A stretch of DNA of 34,691 bases. Origin: Pleurobrachia bachei (Eukaryota > Ctenophora > Tentaculata > Cydippida > Pleurobrachiidae). The stretch is from NCBI GenBank assembly GCA_000695325.1, contig AVPN01000066.1, positions 7,235 to 41,925 on the forward strand, read 5' to 3'. The notes beneath the pieces are model-generated. The model ran no database searches. It saw only the letters and a program-made list of their open reading frames with translations, and was not told the origin of the DNA. The position numbers and the translations under genes were made by a program. Positions 30,960-34,691 of this stretch are shown piece after piece; positions within the stretch are counted from its first letter, which is position 1; each line of letters starts with the position of its first letter.

Positions 30960-31941
30960 GGATTTTGTCAGGTCAGGGAGAGAGAGGAGGTGGTGGTTTT
31001 TGGGAGTGTTTTGTTTTACTTGAATTGGGGAAGGTGGGATCAGGGATGTTGGACACGAATAAACGAGACACATCTGCTCTTAGTGAAACAAATAGTTTAT
31101 GGGGAAAAGTTAAATATAAAACATAAACCAAATATCACGGGAGGAAGAGGGGGGATCAGTTTGGGGAACGAGGAGAGGAGCTGGATTAGAGCGAGAGAGA
31201 GGGTGAGAGAGAGAGAAGCACCAGAAGGAAGAAGAAGGAACACAACAATAACAATCATCACTGCGTCGTGTGGGTATTCTGCACTCTTCATTTGAAGTCC
31301 CGGTCCCCACCGCTATCATACCTCCCTCCTCCACCACCTCGTCTCCTCCCACCGTTATAACGACCACCCCGTCCAGAGTTGTCCCGGTCAGTATTGTTGT
31401 ACTGTTTCCTGGGTCCACCCCTGGAACCCCCGGGAGCTACCTTCTTCTCCTCCACATTGAGACGTTGTTCCCGGAGCATGTACTGTTTCCCCTTCCTCGC
31501 ACTACCCAGGATCTCCTGGACGGTGTCCTCCCGGTCAAAGATAACAAAACCAAAGTTGTTAGGGGTGACCCGCACCCCAATAACATTTCCATACTGCCCA
31601 AAGACCTCTCGGAGGTCACTTTCTCCCGTGTTCCTGGGCAGATTGCCAACAAAGATCTGCTGGGAGTTGGGGGCTTCCTGTTTTGGGGGACCTCCAGGAC
31701 CCTTCTCCCAGGAGTTGGGCTTCCTCCTCGGCTTCTCAGACCTCTCCTCCCGGTGGAACGGCTGGAAGGGAGTTTCCTTCTTGATGGGGTGATCTGCCCT
31801 CTCAGGTTCCACAGGTTTAGGAGCTGCAGGTTTGGGGACAGCGGCAGGTTTGGGAGGTGTGGGTGGGGCAGCGTTGGCAGTACCGGATGACGCAATTGAA
31901 GCCCATGAGACAGGTCCCTTGGGTACAGGTGGTGTCTCAAT
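30960..31941 (-). repeat. Tandem duplication F, right copy (within full-length G3BP)
   Basis: The matching segment inside the intact gene, covering its 3' UTR, RGG, RRM and part of the Pro-rich region. Confidence 0.93.
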
Positions 31942-32733
31942 CACAGGTTCAGGTACAGGTTCAGCGGCCACAGGGGCAGCCTCCTCTACAACCTCGGGTT
32001 CCTCTAACTGCTCAGGTTCAGGCTGTTCCTCCTGGACGGGAGGTTCAGGTTCAGCAACCACGGCAGGTTCAATAACAACCTCCTCCACTTCCTCCTCTAC
32101 CTCGGGCTGCTCAACTACTACAGGCTCGTGGAGGTGGTTACCATTGGTTACCTCCGTCTCCATGACAACCTGCTCCTCCGGCTCTCTGATGATAACGTCA
32201 TCCTCCTCAGGACCACTGCTCAGACTCGTCTCATCCTCCACCACCTCCTCTTCTTCCTCTGGCTCACTACCAAACACCTCATCCTGATACCTGAAGATAT
32301 CGTTATGGACGTAGTACTTGCGTGGTGCCTCCGATCCCAGAACAAAGGTTTGCATGAACCGACGGGGCATCTTTCCAGCGTTGGACAGCTCCCCGGACAC
32401 CTGCACAACTACCCCGTTGTGGATGGTCGGTTGGCTGTCAACATGCTTGATCTTCGTCCTGCAATCCTCGAAGTTGAGACTCATGATCTTGTCGTGGATG
32501 GCCCGTTGTCCGGTCACACACTCGGCTGTCTCATCGGCCTGGTTTCCGTGGACAAATGTGGACTGCTCCAGGTAGAATCGGTGCAGTTTGTTTGGGTTAT
32601 CGTGGAGGAGGGTGTAGTAACACCTCACGAACTCCCGCCCAATACAATGGGGACTTAAGTTGTCAGGGAAATTACTTTTCACTGGCATGGCGGCTTCAGT
32701 ACGAGCGTTTCCGATTACTTGATCCATCTTCAT
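31288..32733 (-). CDS. G3BP: G3BP (Ras-GAP SH3-binding protein, rasputin) stress-granule scaffold
   Basis: Single-exon frame of 481 residues. The NTF2-like dimerisation domain (about 22-148) is seen in IGREFVRCYYTLL, LHRFYLEQSTFVHGN and RKYYVHNDIFRYQDEVF. It is followed by a Glu-rich acidic region (about 152-262), a Pro/Ala-rich segment with PVSWASIAS (a G3BP hallmark), an RRM at about 358-430 (RNP2 IFVGNL, RNP1 NFGFVIF), and a C-terminal RGG box (GRGGRYNGGRRRGGGGGRY). G3BP condenses with untranslated mRNA to nucleate stress granules in the cytoplasm. Start: Met1 at 32733 or Met16 at 32688. The latter sits in GCCGCCATG, a strong Kozak context, and begins closer to the usual N-terminus. No introns are visible, unusual beside the intron-rich LGR; it may be a retrocopy or an intron-loss gene. 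Confidence 0.96.
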   Translation of the reverse strand: MKMDQVIGNARTEAAMPVKSNFPDNLSPHCIGREFVRCYYTLLHDNPNKLHRFYLEQSTFVHGNQADETAECVTGQRAIHDKIMSLNFEDCRTKIKHVDSQPTIHNGVVVQVSGELSNAGKMPRRFMQTFVLGSEAPRKYYVHNDIFRYQDEVFGSEPEEEEEVVEDETSLSSGPEEDDVIIREPEEQVVMETEVTNGNHLHEPVVVEQPEVEEEVEEVVIEPAVVAEPEPPVQEEQPEPEQLEEPEVVEEAAPVAAEPVPEPVIETPPVPKGPVSWASIASSGTANAAPPTPPKPAAVPKPAAPKPVEPERADHPIKKETPFQPFHREERSEKPRRKPNSWEKGPGGPPKQEAPNSQQIFVGNLPRNTGESDLREVFGQYGNVIGVRVTPNNFGFVIFDREDTVQEILGSARKGKQYMLREQRLNVEEKKVAPGGSRGGPRKQYNNTDRDNSGRGGRYNGGRRRGGGGGRYDSGGDRDFK

Positions 32734-34691
32734 CTTTAGCTATATAAATCTGATGCCATACAAACCCTACAGTCCTAGAAGGGATTTGTTTTGTTCAAAG
32801 GAAGGGGAAGGAGGGTCGAACAAGTCAAGGACGGAGAATGTGGGGTTTGAGTAATAGATACCAAGTATATACCAAGTATTACAAGGTTGCGGCGTGGGAA
32901 TAGGAAGTAGAGAGGTGGGATACTGGATAAAGAGGGGAAAAAGGGAGAGAAATAGGGAGGGAGTGAGAGACATGGGCAGAGAGACGGAAGCACTAAACAC
33001 AGTTGGTTAGCAGTTTGCACACAGGCACATACACACAGGGGAAAGAGATAGGAAAACTGAGGTTATAAGACACTGGTAGTGTCTCACTGCTGCAAAGAAT
33101 ATAGGAAGCTGTGTAACCTCAAAATAGGGGTTGATGTTTACCAAGCAAAGCAGGGCTTAGGTTACAAAATTTGTTATCAAGCCGCGACTATTCTGTACCA
33201 TAACGAGAGCAAACTAAAAATGGTAGGAGCTAGGGCCAAGGCATAAGGTTTCCGTTAAAGTAAAGAGTCAAGCCATCGCCACTCGCTCACATCATAATCA
33301 ATTGCAGTACTCCTAGTATCCAGAATTGTGCTTGCTTAACAACACGTCCATATAAATCTTGATGGTAGGAGCTAATGGGGCAGTTCAAATCAAAGGCCAC
33401 ATTTTATTTATCCGACCTAAATGTAATTGGTGTTCAAGAGCTGACACTATTTTGAAGGATAATGACTAGCTTCGCTACGGACCAGCACCTATGCGGTAGG
33501 ATTTGGTGACGCAATCACCCTTACAACTAGAGTGGGGTGACTGCGCCACCAAGGAATAAGGATTTAAAATCGAACTTAGAAAGACGTTTCTTTCAAAATT
33601 GACGACACGGGTACCAGCTTATCCCCTCTGAGTACTCTCCTTACACCGAGAGGATGCATTCTTACTTAAAGTCGGATTTTTTGAAGTTGTCACCCCATTT
33701 TGTCGCGCGGCGTCGTATTTGCGCGTGACAGCCCCCACTTGCTCTCACTTTTCGGCGAAAAAACCGGGTATCACCGGCAGTCCTGTCGACATCTACATTT
33801 CAAATTTCAGAATTTCAAATTTCCGGTTCAAATGTGTAGACTAGTCAAATTGAAACTGCTGGGGAGGGTTGGCACTTCTCATAACCCACCTGGGCAGCCA
33901 CCAGAGGTCCAAAACCACCAAAAAGGTCAAAAATTGGATTTTCGATTTGATGAAAACGACCGGTACCATCAGATTCCTCGTCAAATTCTAGGGCTTCTCA
34001 TTGAATTTATAGCTCACCAATTCAAACCAATTCGGAGAAATGAGCGATGAAAGAAGCAAAAAGTGAACAATATTAGGGTGATCCATAAAGATTTGCATTT
34101 AGACCTTCCTGATCGCATTTGTTGCTGTGGACCCAAAATTTTTACAGGATCTTTTAGATTGGACAATTTTGAATTACTAAGACCATACCTGAAGTTCAGA
34201 ACGGGTTTCACTCGACGGGTGAGCGACCATGTCTGACCTCCAGTTCTGTTGCGGTCTACGTGCCAAAAATCGGTTCGTGGTATTAGCCTTATGTAAGCCG
34301 TCAAATGAACCCGGTAGGCCCAAGACTCCTTGTGGGTGAAGAATGACCCCTTTTGAAGACATTTGATCAAAAATTATATCCAATTGGTTTTCGAACTCGA
34401 TTTTGGGGGCTATTTTTAGAATTCGGTCAAAAACCTATTTTTTCACTTTGAAAGGCTGTCGACATGGACCAGATGGGTAGTTTGTCATTATTTGAGGCTT
34501 AAATTGAGGTTTAGACTCTTCTCAACACGATCCTAAAGTGATCTGATGGTTTTGAACGTCTTAGGTGACCTGAAATTCGAATTTGAAAAATCGCTCAAAA
34601 ACGGGAGATTTTTCATGGATTTTTGTGTCATAATTGTTGCAATTTATTGTCCCCCACTGAAATTCTGACACTTTTTCTGCCAAAAACCGGT
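32734..34691. other. Gene-free right end, upstream of G3BP
   Basis: The first few hundred bases should hold the G3BP promoter and 5' UTR. The rest shows an 18-bp-stem hairpin (33503-33552) and, from about 33700, AT-rich sequence with repeated words such as CTGTCGACAT (33785, 34447) and ACCGGT/ACCGG, which may belong to an uncharacterised repeat running off the window. Open frames of 60-118 codons here have no recognisable features. Confidence 0.5.
33503..33552. repeat. Hairpin upstream of G3BP
   Basis: TTGGTGACGCAATCACCC pairs with GGGTGACTGCGCCACCAA at 16 of 18 positions around a 14-nt loop; the two exceptions become G-U pairs in one transcript orientation. Confidence 0.6.

Noticed and set aside
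33700-34383. Overlapping frames of 68-118 codons at the right end
   Set aside because: Both strands are open by chance in AT-rich, repeat-like sequence; no motif, start context or splice structure supports a gene.
1-34691. CRISPR array, operon, phage or bacterial defence system
   Set aside because: The window is clearly animal nuclear DNA with spliceosomal introns; no spaced direct-repeat array or bacterial gene structure exists.

Overview
The window looks like animal nuclear DNA, probably from an invertebrate and possibly an early-branching one. It shows short GT-AG introns with GTAAGT donors, many (CT)n/(GA)n microsatellites, small non-autonomous inverted-repeat elements, and animal gene families: a leucine-rich-repeat GPCR, G3BP, a TBC1D2-type Rab GAP and mitochondrial ribosomal protein mL42. 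The species cannot be fixed from the sequence. One 14-base run of N shows that it is an assembled scaffold.

Left part (about 1.9-21.2 kb, + strand): one large gene for an LGR (glycoprotein-hormone-receptor-like, leucine-rich-repeat GPCR), rebuilt here exon by exon. It has a signal peptide and LRRNT, many LRR exons with phase-2 introns, a CC-containing hinge with an R-x-R-R site, and a rhodopsin-like 7TM domain with a Ser-rich tail. A second, divergent rhodopsin-like GPCR lies antisense inside its first intron (2793-4293) and carries an in-frame TAG. The LGR gene is cut by four head-to-tail duplications of 1.07-1.47 kb, 99-100% identical. Two keep the reading frame and would add LRRs. The other two cannot be spliced in series: one breaks phase and one lies after a stop codon. 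That points to haplotype-type assembly duplication, or to very recent tandem duplication.

Middle (21.2-24.8 kb): an intronless unknown 155-residue coiled-coil protein (22444-22911, +), flanked by about 450-bp direct repeats that each carry a possible 32-residue terminal exon. Next comes a three-exon gene on the - strand that I read as mitochondrial ribosomal protein mL42 (MRPL42).

Right part (25.3-32.7 kb, - strand): a TBC1D2/Armus-like Rab GAP (PH, coiled coil, TBC) in three exons, then an intronless G3BP stress-granule gene (NTF2-like, acidic/Pro-rich, RRM, RGG). The 3' half of G3BP is duplicated head-to-tail, with visible divergence. The last 2 kb holds no gene I can support.

The genes do not form a pathway. 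The main points of interest are the LGR architecture (LRR cassette duplication, hinge cleavage site, possible soluble isoform), the nested antisense GPCR, the repeated-duplication pattern, and several intronic hairpins.
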